Source: Massilia sp. PDC64
GTDB lineage: Bacteria > Pseudomonadota > Gammaproteobacteria > Burkholderiales > Burkholderiaceae_D
NCBI RefSeq assembly: GCF_900101265.1
Contig: NZ_FMZS01000001.1
Span: forward strand, 620,001-684,000
Direction: 5' to 3'
Length of the DNA: 64,000 nucleotides
Part shown: positions 33,999 to 42,656 of the stretch, piece after piece
Layout of the letters: each line of letters begins with the position of its first letter
Numbering within the stretch: the first letter of the stretch is position 1
Program-made: the position numbers and the translations under genes
Notes under the pieces: model-generated
Seen by the model: only the letters and a program-made list of their open reading frames with translations
The model's database searches: none
Told to the model about the DNA's origin: nothing

Positions 33999-34903
33999 CC
34001 CTGCAAACTTTCGACCGCCACGCCGGCCAGTTGGTGCTGATCGTGGACGACGTCCCGGAAAACCTCGCCGTGCTGCACGACGCGCTGGACGAGTCCGGCT
34101 ACACGGTGCTCGTCGCGAACCACGGCGCGGCCGCGCTGGAACGCGTGCGCCACGTCGTGCCGGACGTGATCCTGCTCGATGCCGTCATGCCCGGCATGGA
34201 CGGCTTCGAGGTGTGCCGCCGGCTGCGCGCGGACGTCGCCACGCGCGGCATCCCCGTCATCTTCATGACCGGCCTGACGGAGACGGAACACGTCGTCGCC
34301 GCGTTCGAGAGCGGCGGCACGGACTACGTGACAAAGCCCGTGCGGCAAAGCGAGGTGCTGGCGCGGATCGCGTCCCACGTCAACACGGCGCGCCTGATGA
34401 ACCAGGCCCGCAGCGCCCTCGACGCGTTCGGCAACGCCGTGCTGGCCGTCACGCCGCACGACGGCCGCATCGTCTGGCAGACGCCGCTCGCGCGCCAGTG
34501 GATGGAGCAGTGGTTCGGCGCGGACAGCGACGGCACGCCGTCGCAGCTGGCGACCTGGCTGGCCGCGGGGCCCGCGCAGCCGCTGACCGTGATCCGCGGC
34601 GCCGCGCGGCTCGTGTTCACGGCGGCCGACATGCGCTCGCCCGAGCAATGGATGATCGTGCTGCGCGAGGAATCGGACACGGCCCGCGTGCAGGCGCTGA
34701 TGGCCCTGTTCCGCCTGACGCAGCGCGAATCGGAAGTCCTGCACTGGGTCATCCAGGGCAAGACGAACCGCGACATCGGCGACATCCTCGGCATGAGCCC
34801 GCGCACCGTGAACAAGCACCTGGAACACGTGTTCGAGAAGCTCGGTGTCGAGACGCGCACGGCGGCGGCGACCCTGGCCACCAACCGCCTGCGCGCCGCG
34901 TAG
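33995..34903 (+). CDS. LuxR-type response regulator
   Basis: 302 residues. A receiver domain (1-125) has the acidic pair VDD, phospho-acceptor Asp62 (ILLDAVMPGMDG) and conserved Lys in VTKPV. A PAS-like middle (about 130-230, FGNAVLAVTPHDGRIVWQTP) separates it from a LuxR/NarL DNA-binding domain (about 235-300, LTQRESEVLHWVIQGKTNRDIGDILGMSPRTVNKHLEHVFEKLGV). Its ATG overlaps the kinase stop, so they form a two-component pair. It ends three bases from the convergent urtE stop. Likely targets are the urea-transport operon and the divergent PhyH gene; this is inferred from position and from paired TACGT half-sites there. Confidence 0.9.
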   Translation: MTLQTFDRHAGQLVLIVDDVPENLAVLHDALDESGYTVLVANHGAAALERVRHVVPDVILLDAVMPGMDGFEVCRRLRADVATRGIPVIFMTGLTETEHVVAAFESGGTDYVTKPVRQSEVLARIASHVNTARLMNQARSALDAFGNAVLAVTPHDGRIVWQTPLARQWMEQWFGADSDGTPSQLATWLAAGPAQPLTVIRGAARLVFTAADMRSPEQWMIVLREESDTARVQALMALFRLTQRESEVLHWVIQGKTNRDIGDILGMSPRTVNKHLEHVFEKLGVETRTAAATLATNRLRAA

Positions 34904-34906
34904 GCG

Positions 34907-35605
34907 TCACACGGCGAGGTGGCGCCGGACGTGCTCCCCGTCCATCTCGTCCGCGCCGCCGCTCGCCACGACCTCCCCGCGCGACAGCACGACGAACTTA
35001 TCCGCCAGCGCCCGCGCGAAATCGAAGTACTGCTCGCACAGCAGGATGCCGATGTCGCCCCGCTGGCGCAGCAGGCGGATCACGCGCTCGATGTCCTTGA
35101 TGATCGAGGGCTGGATGCCTTCGGTCGGTTCGTCGAGGATGATCAGTTGCGGGCGCTGCAGCAGCGCGCGGGCAATCGCCAGCTGCTGTTGCTGGCCGCC
35201 CGAGAGGTCGCCACCGCGCCGGCCCAGCATCTCCTTCAGCACGGGGAACAGTTCATAGACCTCCCCGCTGATGCGCGCCGCCTCGCGTCGCGGCAGCGTG
35301 GCCATGCCCATCATGAGGTTTTCCTCGACCGTCAGGCGGGCGAAGATGTCGCGGCCCTGCGGCACGTACGCGATGCCGGCCTGCGCGCGGCGGTGCGGTT
35401 TGTAACGCGTGATGTCGCGCCCGTTCCACGTAACGGTGCCGCGCGCGACGGGCAGCACACCCATCAGGCATTTCAGAAGCGTGGTCTTGCCCACGCCATT
35501 GCGGCCCAGCAGGGCCATGCACTGGCCCTTCTCCACCGCGAGCGAGACGCCGCGCAGCGTATGCGACGAACCGTAGTACTGGTTCAGGTGTTCGACCTGC
35601 AGCAT
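34907..35605 (-). CDS. urtE: Urea ABC transporter ATP-binding protein UrtE
   Basis: 232-residue ATPase of the branched-chain-amino-acid/urea subclass, LivF-like. Walker A is GRNGVGKTT, the signature LSGGQQQQ, Walker B LIILDEPTEGIQPS and the switch His is replaced by Glu-Gln in LLCEQYFDFA, as is usual in LivF/UrtE. YVPQGRDIFARLTVEENL is characteristic of UrtE. The start ATG at 35605 is two bases after the urtD stop. It is last in the porin-urtABCDE operon and completes the inner-membrane uptake complex with UrtD, UrtB and UrtC. Confidence 0.93.
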   Translation of the reverse strand: MLQVEHLNQYYGSSHTLRGVSLAVEKGQCMALLGRNGVGKTTLLKCLMGVLPVARGTVTWNGRDITRYKPHRRAQAGIAYVPQGRDIFARLTVEENLMMGMATLPRREAARISGEVYELFPVLKEMLGRRGGDLSGGQQQQLAIARALLQRPQLIILDEPTEGIQPSIIKDIERVIRLLRQRGDIGILLCEQYFDFARALADKFVVLSRGEVVASGGADEMDGEHVRRHLAV

Positions 35606-35607
35606 GC

Positions 35608-36396
35608 TTATCTCCCCAGGTAGACTTCGATGACACGGTCGTCGGCCTGCACGTCGTCCATGCGGCCTTCCGCCAGCACGGATCCTTCGTGCAGCACCGT
35701 GACCTTGCCCTGTTGCGCGATCTCGGCGACGAAGCCCATGTCGTGCTCGACGACCATGATGGAGTGCTTGCCGCGCAATTCGTTCAGCAGCTCCGCCGTG
35801 CGCGCCGTCTCCGCGTCGGACATGCCGGCCACCGGTTCGTCCAACAAAATCAGCTGCGGTTCCTGCATGAGGAGCATGCCAATCTCCAGCCACTGCTTCT
35901 GGCCGTGCGACAGCAGCCCGGCCGGCCGATCCTCGTGGCCGTGCAGGCGGATCAGGCGCAGGATCGCGGCGATGCGGTCTTCCTGTTCGGACGACAGGCG
36001 CGCGAACAAAGTCGGGCGCACGCGCTTGTCCATCTTCATCGCCAGCTCCAGGTTCTCGAACACCGTGTGCTGCTCGAACACGGTCGGGCGCTGGAACTTG
36101 CGGCCGATGCCCGCGTGGGCAATCTCGTATTCCGTCATGCGCGCCAGGTCGAACGTCTGGCCGAAGAACACGGTGCCGGACGTGGGCCGGGTCTTGCCCG
36201 TGATGACGTCCATCATCGTCGTCTTGCCGGCCCCGTTCGGCCCGATGATGCAGCGCAGTTCACCCACGGAGATGTCCAGCGCCAGCTTGTTCAGCGCGCG
36301 GAAACCGTCGAACGACACGGTGACGTCGTCCAGGTACAGGATGGCGCCGTGGCGCGTGTCGACGCCTTCGCCCTTGATGCTCATGTCGAGGCTCAT
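35608..36396 (-). CDS. urtD: Urea ABC transporter ATP-binding protein UrtD
   Basis: 262-residue ATPase, LivG-like. Walker A is GPNGAGKTT, the signature LSHGQKQWLEIGMLL (the LSHGQKQ variant is typical of UrtD), Walker B LILLDEPVAGMS and the switch His VVEHDM. TGKTRPTSGTVFFG and IGRKFQRPTVFE are family blocks. The start at 36396 overlaps the urtC stop (ATGA). A short N-terminal extension (MSLDMSIKGEGVDTRHG) precedes the ATPase fold. Confidence 0.94.
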   Translation of the reverse strand: MSLDMSIKGEGVDTRHGAILYLDDVTVSFDGFRALNKLALDISVGELRCIIGPNGAGKTTMMDVITGKTRPTSGTVFFGQTFDLARMTEYEIAHAGIGRKFQRPTVFEQHTVFENLELAMKMDKRVRPTLFARLSSEQEDRIAAILRLIRLHGHEDRPAGLLSHGQKQWLEIGMLLMQEPQLILLDEPVAGMSDAETARTAELLNELRGKHSIMVVEHDMGFVAEIAQQGKVTVLHEGSVLAEGRMDDVQADDRVIEVYLGR

Positions 36397-37517
36397 GCCG
36401 CTTCCTCCTTGGTGGCGACGACCGGCCGGCGGCCCGGCAGGAAGCGCTGGATGGCGGGCAGCGTGCCCAGGATCCCGCGCCGCATGAACAGCGTCACGAG
36501 GATGAACAAGAGGCCGAGGGCGAACAGCCACAGGTCCGGGAACGCGGCCGTGAACCAGCTTTTCAGGCCGTTCACGGCGAACGCGCCGACGATGGGGCCG
36601 ACGAGCGTGCCGCGCCCGCCGATCGCCACCCACACGACCATCTCGATCGAATTCGCGGGCGACATCTCGGACGGATTGATGATGCCGACCTGCGGCACGT
36701 ACAGCGCACCCGCGACGGCGCACAGCACGGCGGACAAGGTCCACACGAACAGCTTGAACGCGAGCGGGTCGTAACCGATGAACATCAGGCGCGATTCCGC
36801 GTCGCGCACGCCCTGCAGCACGCGGCCCAGCTTGGAGCGCACGATCCAGCGGCACAACAGCAGCGCACCGACGAGCAGCGCCAGGGTGACGAGGTACAGC
36901 GCGACGCGCGTGCCCGGCGCCGTGATCGACTGGCCGAGGATGCGGCGGAAATCCGTGAAACCGTTGTTGCCGCCGAAGCCCGTGTCGTTGCGGAAGAACA
37001 GCAGCATGGCGGCATACGTCAGCGCCTGCGTGATGATGGAAAAGTAGACGCCCTTGATGCGCGAGCGGAACGCGAACCAGCCGAACACGAAGGCGACGAG
37101 ACCCGGCACCAGCACGACGAGCAGCATGCAATACCAGAAGTGGTCCGTGAACGCCCAGTACCACGGGTAGTCCTTCCAGTCGAGGAACACCATGAAGTCG
37201 GGCAGCACGCTGCCGTAGCTGCCGTCGCGGCCGATGGCGCGCATCAGATACATGCCGTGGGCGTAGGCGCCCAGCGCGAAGAACAGGCCGTGGCCCAGCG
37301 ACAGGATGCCGGTGTAGCCCCACACGAGGTCCAGCGCGAGCGCCGCCAGCGCATAGCACATGAACTTGCCGACGAGGCCGACCGCATAGCCGGAGACGTG
37401 CAGCGGATGCCCATCCGGGAACGCCAGGTGCAGCACGGGCAGCAGCGCGGCGGCGAACGTGCACGCGGCGAGGCCCCACCACGCGCGGCGCGAGAACAAT
37501 GACGGGGTGCGGTTCAT
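36393..37517 (-). CDS. urtC: Urea ABC transporter permease UrtC
   Basis: 374-residue inner-membrane permease of the LivM class with about nine or ten hydrophobic helices. Family blocks include YTGILSLGHGLFFALGAYAHGMYLMR, SRIKGVYFSIITQALTYAAMLLF, NDTGFGGNNGFTDF and PANSIEMVVWVAIGGRGTLVGPI. The NNGFTDF and long periplasmic loop around DYPWYWAFTDHFWYC are characteristic of UrtC rather than LivM. The start ATG at 37517 overlaps the urtB stop (ATGA). Confidence 0.94.
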   Translation of the reverse strand: MNRTPSLFSRRAWWGLAACTFAAALLPVLHLAFPDGHPLHVSGYAVGLVGKFMCYALAALALDLVWGYTGILSLGHGLFFALGAYAHGMYLMRAIGRDGSYGSVLPDFMVFLDWKDYPWYWAFTDHFWYCMLLVVLVPGLVAFVFGWFAFRSRIKGVYFSIITQALTYAAMLLFFRNDTGFGGNNGFTDFRRILGQSITAPGTRVALYLVTLALLVGALLLCRWIVRSKLGRVLQGVRDAESRLMFIGYDPLAFKLFVWTLSAVLCAVAGALYVPQVGIINPSEMSPANSIEMVVWVAIGGRGTLVGPIVGAFAVNGLKSWFTAAFPDLWLFALGLLFILVTLFMRRGILGTLPAIQRFLPGRRPVVATKEEAA

Positions 37518-39100
37518 TCGACGCTCCTTCCCTTCAGCGCGAACAGGCCCTGCGGCCGGCGCTGGATGAACACGATGATGACGACGAGGATGCAGATCTT
37601 GGCCATGACGGCACCGGCGAACGGCTCGAGGAACTTGTTGATCTCGCCGAGGCCCAGCGCGCCGAGCACTGTGCCCGCCAGCTGACCGACGCCGCCCAGC
37701 ACGACGACCATGAACGAATCGACGATGTACGACTGGCCGAGGTCTGGCCCGACATTCCCCAGCTGCGACAGCGCGACGCCACCCAGGCCCGCGATGCCGG
37801 AGCCGAGGCCGAACGTCATCATGTCGATGCGCCCGGTGGGCACGCCCACGCAGTCGGCCATGCGCCGGTTCTGCATGACGGCGCGCACGAACAGGCCGAG
37901 GCGCGTCTTGTTCAGCACGAGCCACACGGCCGCGACGACGAGCGCGGCGAAGACGATGATGGCGATGCGGTTGTACGGCAGCACGAGGGAGCCGAGCACG
38001 GTGACGCCGCCCGACATCCATGCGGGATTCGCGACTTCGACGTTCTGCGCGCCGAACACGGTGCGCACGGCCTGCATGAGCATCAGGCTGATGCCCCACG
38101 TGGCCAGCAGCGTCTCCAGCGGCCGGCCGTACAGCCAGCGGATCACGCTGCGCTCCAGCACGACGCCCACTGCAAACGCGACGAGGAACGCCGCCGGGAG
38201 CGCGGCGACCAGGTACCAGTCGGCCGCGCCGGGCAGGTAGTGGCGGAACAGCGACTGGCACACATAGGTCGTGTACGCACCGATCATCAGGAGTTCGCCG
38301 TGCGCCATGTTGATGATGCCCATCAGGCCGAACGTGATGGCGAGGCCCAGCGCCGCCAGCAGCAGCACGCTGCCCAGCGACACGCCGTAGAACAGGTTGC
38401 CGATCACCTCGTTGCGGGCGACGCGGCCGTCGATCGCGCGCAGCGTCGCACCGGCGGCGGCACGCAGCGCGGGGTCCGGCTCCTGCTCCAGCATCGCCTG
38501 CAGTTGCGGACGCAGCGAGGCGTCGCCGCTGTCGGCCAGCGCCGTCACGGCCGCGAGACGTCTCGCCGGATCGGATGCATTGAGGTCGGCGCGCGCGACC
38601 AGTTGCGCGAGCTGCGCCTTGATGTCCGCGTCCGTCTCGCGTGCGAGGGCCTGGCGCAGCAGCGGGGCCTGCGCGGGGTCCGCATCCTGCGCCTGCAGGG
38701 CGTGCACGGCGGCGAGCCGTTCGTCGCGCGCGGGCGCGAGCAGCGCGAGGCCGGACAGCGCGGCCTGCACGGCGCCGCGCAGGCGGTTGTTGACGACGAT
38801 GCCGTCCGCCCCTTCCGGCACGGGCAGCGCCTTGCCGGTGGCGGCGTCGATGGCCTGGTCGTCGTGCACGATCAGGACCTGGCCGGACGGCGTCGCGACG
38901 AGGGCGTCGTCGAGCAGCGCCTGCAGGACCTGGCGGGCGTCGCTCGTGCCCGTGGCGGCGATGCGGGCGACGGCGTCGACGCGGGCGTCGGGGTCGTCGC
39001 CCGCGAGCGGCTGCAGCAGCGCGGGGTCGAGGGCGGCGTGGGCCAGCAGGGGGAGGCACAGGGCGAGCGTGGCAATGAGGTGTCTGATGATGGGCTTCAT
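37514..39100 (-). CDS. urtB: Urea ABC transporter permease UrtB with N-terminal periplasmic extension
   Basis: 528 residues. A signal peptide (LIATLALCLPLLAHA) and an Ala/Asp/Leu-rich, HEAT-like helical region (about 20-230) precede a LivH-class permease with about eight helices (GLAITFGLMGIINMAHGELLMIGAYTTY, LLATWGISLMLMQAVR, GLGSGIAGLGGVALSQLGNVGP, VVLGGVGQLAGTVLGA). The extension is a known feature of proteobacterial UrtB and absent from LivH. The true start is ATG 39100; longer readings run into the intergenic palindromic repeat. It is separated from urtA by 121 bases holding that repeat. Confidence 0.93.
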   Translation of the reverse strand: MKPIIRHLIATLALCLPLLAHAALDPALLQPLAGDDPDARVDAVARIAATGTSDARQVLQALLDDALVATPSGQVLIVHDDQAIDAATGKALPVPEGADGIVVNNRLRGAVQAALSGLALLAPARDERLAAVHALQAQDADPAQAPLLRQALARETDADIKAQLAQLVARADLNASDPARRLAAVTALADSGDASLRPQLQAMLEQEPDPALRAAAGATLRAIDGRVARNEVIGNLFYGVSLGSVLLLAALGLAITFGLMGIINMAHGELLMIGAYTTYVCQSLFRHYLPGAADWYLVAALPAAFLVAFAVGVVLERSVIRWLYGRPLETLLATWGISLMLMQAVRTVFGAQNVEVANPAWMSGGVTVLGSLVLPYNRIAIIVFAALVVAAVWLVLNKTRLGLFVRAVMQNRRMADCVGVPTGRIDMMTFGLGSGIAGLGGVALSQLGNVGPDLGQSYIVDSFMVVVLGGVGQLAGTVLGALGLGEINKFLEPFAGAVMAKICILVVIIVFIQRRPQGLFALKGRSVE

Positions 39101-39124
39101 GGGGTATCCAATCGAGAACTCAAC

Positions 39125-39205
39125 CGTCGCCCCCGCGCAGGCGGGGGTCCAAGTTTTGCGCCGTCGAGAATGCAAAATTGGATCCCCGCCTTCGCGGGGA
39201 TGACG
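39125..39205. repeat. Intergenic palindromic repeat (REP/ERIC-like) between urtA and urtB
   Basis: An ~81-base inverted repeat made of two GC hairpins, CCCCCGC-GCAG-GCGGGGG (39130-39147) and CCCCGC-CTTC-GCGGGG (39184-39199), joined by mirrored arms (GTCCAAGTTTTGC and GCAAAATTGGATC) and closed by CGTC/GACG. This is the widespread Burkholderiales element that, when translated, gives spurious PAKAGIQ-type peptides. In the urt transcript it could form a stable structure that protects or limits read-through, lowering urtBCDE relative to urtA. The rest of 39101-39221 shows nothing else. Confidence 0.85.
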
Positions 39206-39221
39206 TATCTGCTATACCGGC

Positions 39222-40478
39222 TTACAGGTTCTGCTTGCCCTCGTTCCCCTTGATGTACGGGCTCCACGGCTGCGCGCGGATCGGCTCCTTGCTCTTCCAG
39301 ACCACGGAGAACTGGCCGTCGCCCTTGATCTCGCCGATCATCACGGGCTTGTGCAGGTGATGGTTGGTCGGGTCCATCACGAGCGTGTAGCCGGACGGCG
39401 CCTTGTAACTCTGGCCGCCCATCGCCGCGATCACCTTGTCGGTGTCGGTGGACTTCGCCTTCTCGACGGCCTGCGCCCACATGTGGATGCCCACGTAGGT
39501 CGCTTCCATCGGGTCGTTGGTGACGGCCGTCGCGGCGTTCGGCAGGTGCTTGGCGGCGGCATACGCCTTCCACTTCTTGACGAAGTCCGCGTTGGTCGGG
39601 TTTTTCACGGACTCGAAGTAGTTCCAGGCCGCCAGGTGGCCGACGAGCGGTTTCGTGTCGACGCCGCGCAGTTCCTCCTCGCCGACCGAGAACGCCACCA
39701 CCGGCACGTCCGTCGCCTTCAGGCCCGCGTTGCCCAGCTCCTTGTAGAACGGGACGTTGGAATCGCCGTTGATGGTCGAGATGACGGCCGTCTTGCCGCC
39801 CGCCGAGAACTTCTTGATATCGGCGACGATGGTCTGGTAGTCGGCATGGCCAAACGGCGTGTACAGTTCCTTGATGTCGGCGTCCTTCACGCCCTTGCTG
39901 TGCAGGTAGGCGCGCAGGATCTTGTTCGTCGTGCGCGGGTAGACGTAGTCGGTGCCGAGCAGGACGAAGCGCTTCGCGCCGCCGCCGTCCTTGCTCATCA
40001 CGTACTCGACGGCGGGAATCGCCTGCTGGTTCGGCGCGGCGCCCGTGTAGAACACGTTCTTCTCGAGCTCCTCGCCTTCGTACTGCACGGGATAGTACAG
40101 CAGGCCGTTGAGCTCCTTCACGACGGGCAGCACGGACTTGCGCGACACCGACGTCCAGCAGCCGAAGATGGCGACGACGTGGTCCTTGGCGATCAGCTGG
40201 CGCGCCTTTTCCGCGAACAGCGGCCAGTTCGACGCCGGGTCGACGACGACGGGCTCGATCTTCTTGCCGAGCACGCCGCCCTTGGCGTTGATCTCGTCGA
40301 TGGCCATCAGGGCGACGTCCTTCAGCGACGTCTCGGAGATCGCCATCGTGCCGGACAGCGAGTGGAGGATGCCGACCTTGATGGTGTCGGCGGCGTGGGC
40401 GGACAGCCCGCTCGCCAGCAGGGCGGCGCCGGCGGCCACGCGGGTGAGGGACGACATGAAATTGCGGCGGTTGGTCAT
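39222..40478 (-). CDS. urtA: Urea ABC transporter substrate-binding protein UrtA
   Basis: 418-residue periplasmic binding protein of the LivJ/AmiC type. The N-terminus TNRRNFMSSLTRVAAGAALLASG is a Tat-like signal, usual in UrtA. Family blocks are VGILHSLSGTMAISETSLKD, FGCWTSVSRKSVLPVVKE, LLYYPVQYEGEE, NVFYTGAAPNQQAIPA and FSVGEEELRG, all typical of urea-binding rather than amino-acid-binding members. It follows the porin by 31 bases in the same direction and delivers urea to UrtBCDE. Amide-binding AmiC/FmdD relatives lack the YPVQYEGEE block. Confidence 0.95.
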   Translation of the reverse strand: MTNRRNFMSSLTRVAAGAALLASGLSAHAADTIKVGILHSLSGTMAISETSLKDVALMAIDEINAKGGVLGKKIEPVVVDPASNWPLFAEKARQLIAKDHVVAIFGCWTSVSRKSVLPVVKELNGLLYYPVQYEGEELEKNVFYTGAAPNQQAIPAVEYVMSKDGGGAKRFVLLGTDYVYPRTTNKILRAYLHSKGVKDADIKELYTPFGHADYQTIVADIKKFSAGGKTAVISTINGDSNVPFYKELGNAGLKATDVPVVAFSVGEEELRGVDTKPLVGHLAAWNYFESVKNPTNADFVKKWKAYAAAKHLPNAATAVTNDPMEATYVGIHMWAQAVEKAKSTDTDKVIAAMGGQSYKAPSGYTLVMDPTNHHLHKPVMIGEIKGDGQFSVVWKSKEPIRAQPWSPYIKGNEGKQNL

Positions 40479-40509
40479 GGTGGGGCCTCGCGATGATGTG
40501 ATGGATTGA

Positions 40510-41619
40510 TCAGTACTGGAGCTGCAGGGTGACGGCGAACTTCGACTGGTCCGGCGCGTTCGTCACCTTCGTGCGCGAATACACGGCCGCCAGCTGGGCG
40601 TTGTAGCCGTCGATGACGTAGTTGATGCCGACGTCGCCCTGGCGCGTGTCGATGCCGGTATCGGCCGCGAACTTCTGGTAGCGCGCGAACGGCTGGAGGC
40701 GGTCGACGATGTAGCCCACGCCCACCAGCCACGCCCTGCCCTGTTCCGCCTTGACGACGTTGTCCGTGTCGTAGTCGTACCAGGCACCTTCCACCGACAC
40801 GGCGCCGGCGCCGGGCAGGCGCTTTTCGAGCAGGAAGTCGACGTTCCACGAGCGGTAGTCGCCGACGGCCGCGGGCGTGAGCACGCCGTCCTTCTGGCTG
40901 CGCGCGGCGATGCCGATCGCGAGGATGTCCTTCGTGCCCAGGTAGTTGCCGGTGCCGTAGTAGCCCGGCTCCGCATCCCAGAAGTCGTACTGCAGGCGCC
41001 CCGCGAACATCAGGTCGTCCGATGCCTTGATGCCGGCGGCCTTCGCCGCGCTCTGCGTGAGCGAGCCGATGCCGAACGTGTGCCCCTCGAACGCGCCGGC
41101 CGAATAGCCGAGCTTCCCGTCCAGCAGGTTGCCCCACACGACGACGCCGTCGTCGCGGCCACGGAAGATGCCGCCGTTGTAGCCGTAGCGCGACGCAACG
41201 CCGGCCCAGTAACCGCCGCCCAGCGAGTAATAGGGACCGGCCATGTTGGCGCGGTCGCTCGGCGACAGCAGGCGGCCGGCCCACACGTTCAGCTCGGGCG
41301 AGAGCGCGAACTCGCCAACGGCGTCCAGCACGCGGATCTTGTCGCCGTCCCACTCCGTGTTGAACATGCCCTTGATCTGCTTGTTCAGCGAGGCGCCGAG
41401 GTAGATGCGCGCGCTGTCCAGGTTGAAGTCGTTCGAGCGCGAGCCGTCCGGCGCGCCGTGTTCCGTGCTCGTATAACTGGTGCGCATGCCGAAGCCGGCG
41501 CTGACCGACTGGTCCGGCCCGAAGCTCACGGTCGCTCCGGCCTGCGCATCGAGTGCCGACATGCTTCCCGCGATCCCGATCAGGGCCAGCAATGCGGCCT
41601 TGTTCCCTAGTGACGCCAT
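40510..41619 (-). CDS. Outer-membrane porin heading the urea-uptake operon
   Basis: 369 residues starting at ATG 41619 behind GAGAGGA. A signal peptide (LLALIGIAGSMSALDAQA) precedes alternating amphipathic beta-strands over the whole length (FGMRTSYTSTEHG, FNLDSARIYLGASLNKQIKGMFNTEWDG, AWLVGVGYIVDRLQPFARYQ, FAVTLQLQY) with a terminal aromatic residue, as in a 16-strand porin of the phosphate-selective O/P-like class. With urtA 31 bases downstream it very likely opens the outer membrane to urea or short amides. The promoter region is shared with the divergent PhyH gene. Confidence 0.82.
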   Translation of the reverse strand: MASLGNKAALLALIGIAGSMSALDAQAGATVSFGPDQSVSAGFGMRTSYTSTEHGAPDGSRSNDFNLDSARIYLGASLNKQIKGMFNTEWDGDKIRVLDAVGEFALSPELNVWAGRLLSPSDRANMAGPYYSLGGGYWAGVASRYGYNGGIFRGRDDGVVVWGNLLDGKLGYSAGAFEGHTFGIGSLTQSAAKAAGIKASDDLMFAGRLQYDFWDAEPGYYGTGNYLGTKDILAIGIAARSQKDGVLTPAAVGDYRSWNVDFLLEKRLPGAGAVSVEGAWYDYDTDNVVKAEQGRAWLVGVGYIVDRLQPFARYQKFAADTGIDTRQGDVGINYVIDGYNAQLAAVYSRTKVTNAPDQSKFAVTLQLQY

Positions 41620-41681
41620 TCTTGTCCTCTCGTTGGTGGTTGTCTTGTGGACATCATCGCCAGCGCGGGGCCGCAAGACCA

Positions 41682-41697
41682 TACGTCAGGTTACGTA
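41682..41697. promoter_or_regulatory. Paired TACGT half-sites between porin-urt operon and PhyH gene
   Basis: Two TACGT elements start exactly 10 bases apart (41682-41686 and 41692-41697, the second a full TACGTA palindrome), one helical turn, in the 125-base divergent gap 41620-41744. Same-face half-sites of this kind suit a dimeric NarL/LuxR-type regulator; one is encoded at 33995-34903. No clear -35/-10 pairs are seen, which would fit activator-dependent promoters. Confidence 0.45.
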
Positions 41698-41744
41698 GTC
41701 GCGTTTCATGTTTTAAGATGTATGGACGACTGCGAAAGGACACC

Positions 41745-42584
41745 ATGCTCACCACCGAACAACGGGACCGCTACCAGCGCGACGGCTACATCGTCATCCC
41801 GAATTTCAAGTCAGCGGACGAGATCGCGCGCCTGCGCGAGCGCGCCGGCGAGATCGTCGACGCGTTCGACCCGAATGAGTCCCGCGCCATCTTCACGACG
41901 CGCGACCAGGCGACAGCCAGCGACGCTTGGTTCCTCGGCTCGGACAACACGATCCGCTGCTTCTTCGAAGAGGAAGCCTTCGGCCCGGACGGCCAGCTGA
42001 AGCAGGCCAAGGCCCTGTCGATCAACAAGATCGGCCACGCCATGCACGACCTCGATCCGGTCTTCGAAGCGTTCACGCACGATGCGAAGCTGGCCGCCGT
42101 CGCGCGCGACCTGGGCCTGGAGCAGCCGCAGATCTGGCAGTCGATGTACATCTTCAAGCAGCCGGGTATCGGCGGCGAAGTGCGCTGGCACCAGGACGCG
42201 ACATTCTTCGATTCCACGCCGATCAGCGTGACGACATTCTGGTTCGCGCTGGAAGACGCCACCATCGAGAACGGCTGCCTGTGGGTGGAACCGGGCGGCC
42301 AGCGCGGCCCGCTGCGCGAACGATTCCTGCGCGACGGCGATGCCATCACGATGGAAAAGCTGGACAGCACGCCGTGGCCGGACGACAGCACGGCCGTGCC
42401 GTTGGAAGCGAAGGCGGGAGACCTCGTCTGTTTTCACGGGCTGCTGCCGCACTACAGCGCGCCGAACCGCTCGCCGGTGTCGCGGCATGCGTTCACCTTG
42501 CACGTGACGGATGCGCGGACCGAATACTCGCCGCGTAACTGGATCCAGCGCAATGCAAACTTTCCGGTGCGCGGATTCGAATAA
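41745..42584 (+). CDS. Phytanoyl-CoA dioxygenase (PhyH) family protein
   Basis: 279-residue Fe(II)/2-oxoglutarate dioxygenase. The metal triad is visible as HQD (His149, Asp151) and His236 in LPHYSAPNRS, with Arg247 in position to bind 2-oxoglutarate. The N-terminal YQRDGYIVIPNFKSADEIARLRERA is the standard PhyH opening. The ATG at 41745 follows GAAAGGA; longer readings upstream enter the porin promoter. It is divergent from the porin-urt operon and may act on a nitrogen compound that releases urea or is co-imported, but PhyH proteins have very diverse substrates. Confidence 0.88.
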   Translation: MLTTEQRDRYQRDGYIVIPNFKSADEIARLRERAGEIVDAFDPNESRAIFTTRDQATASDAWFLGSDNTIRCFFEEEAFGPDGQLKQAKALSINKIGHAMHDLDPVFEAFTHDAKLAAVARDLGLEQPQIWQSMYIFKQPGIGGEVRWHQDATFFDSTPISVTTFWFALEDATIENGCLWVEPGGQRGPLRERFLRDGDAITMEKLDSTPWPDDSTAVPLEAKAGDLVCFHGLLPHYSAPNRSPVSRHAFTLHVTDARTEYSPRNWIQRNANFPVRGFE

Positions 42585-42656
42585 GTCTGGTGACAAAACG
42601 TGAGTATGTACACCTCGTTTTTCAGTAGCATGGTTTCTTTTTCCTGAGAAAAAATC

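Noticed and set aside
39097-39221. Coding sequence through the urtA-urtB gap
   Set aside because: The apparent peptides (PACAG, PAKAGIQ, PAFAGM types) are translations of a widespread palindromic repeat.
34907-40478. Branched-chain amino-acid (liv) transporter
   Set aside because: UrtA-specific YPVQYEGEE, UrtD LSHGQKQW, the UrtB N-terminal extension and UrtC NNGFTDF blocks favour urea transport.
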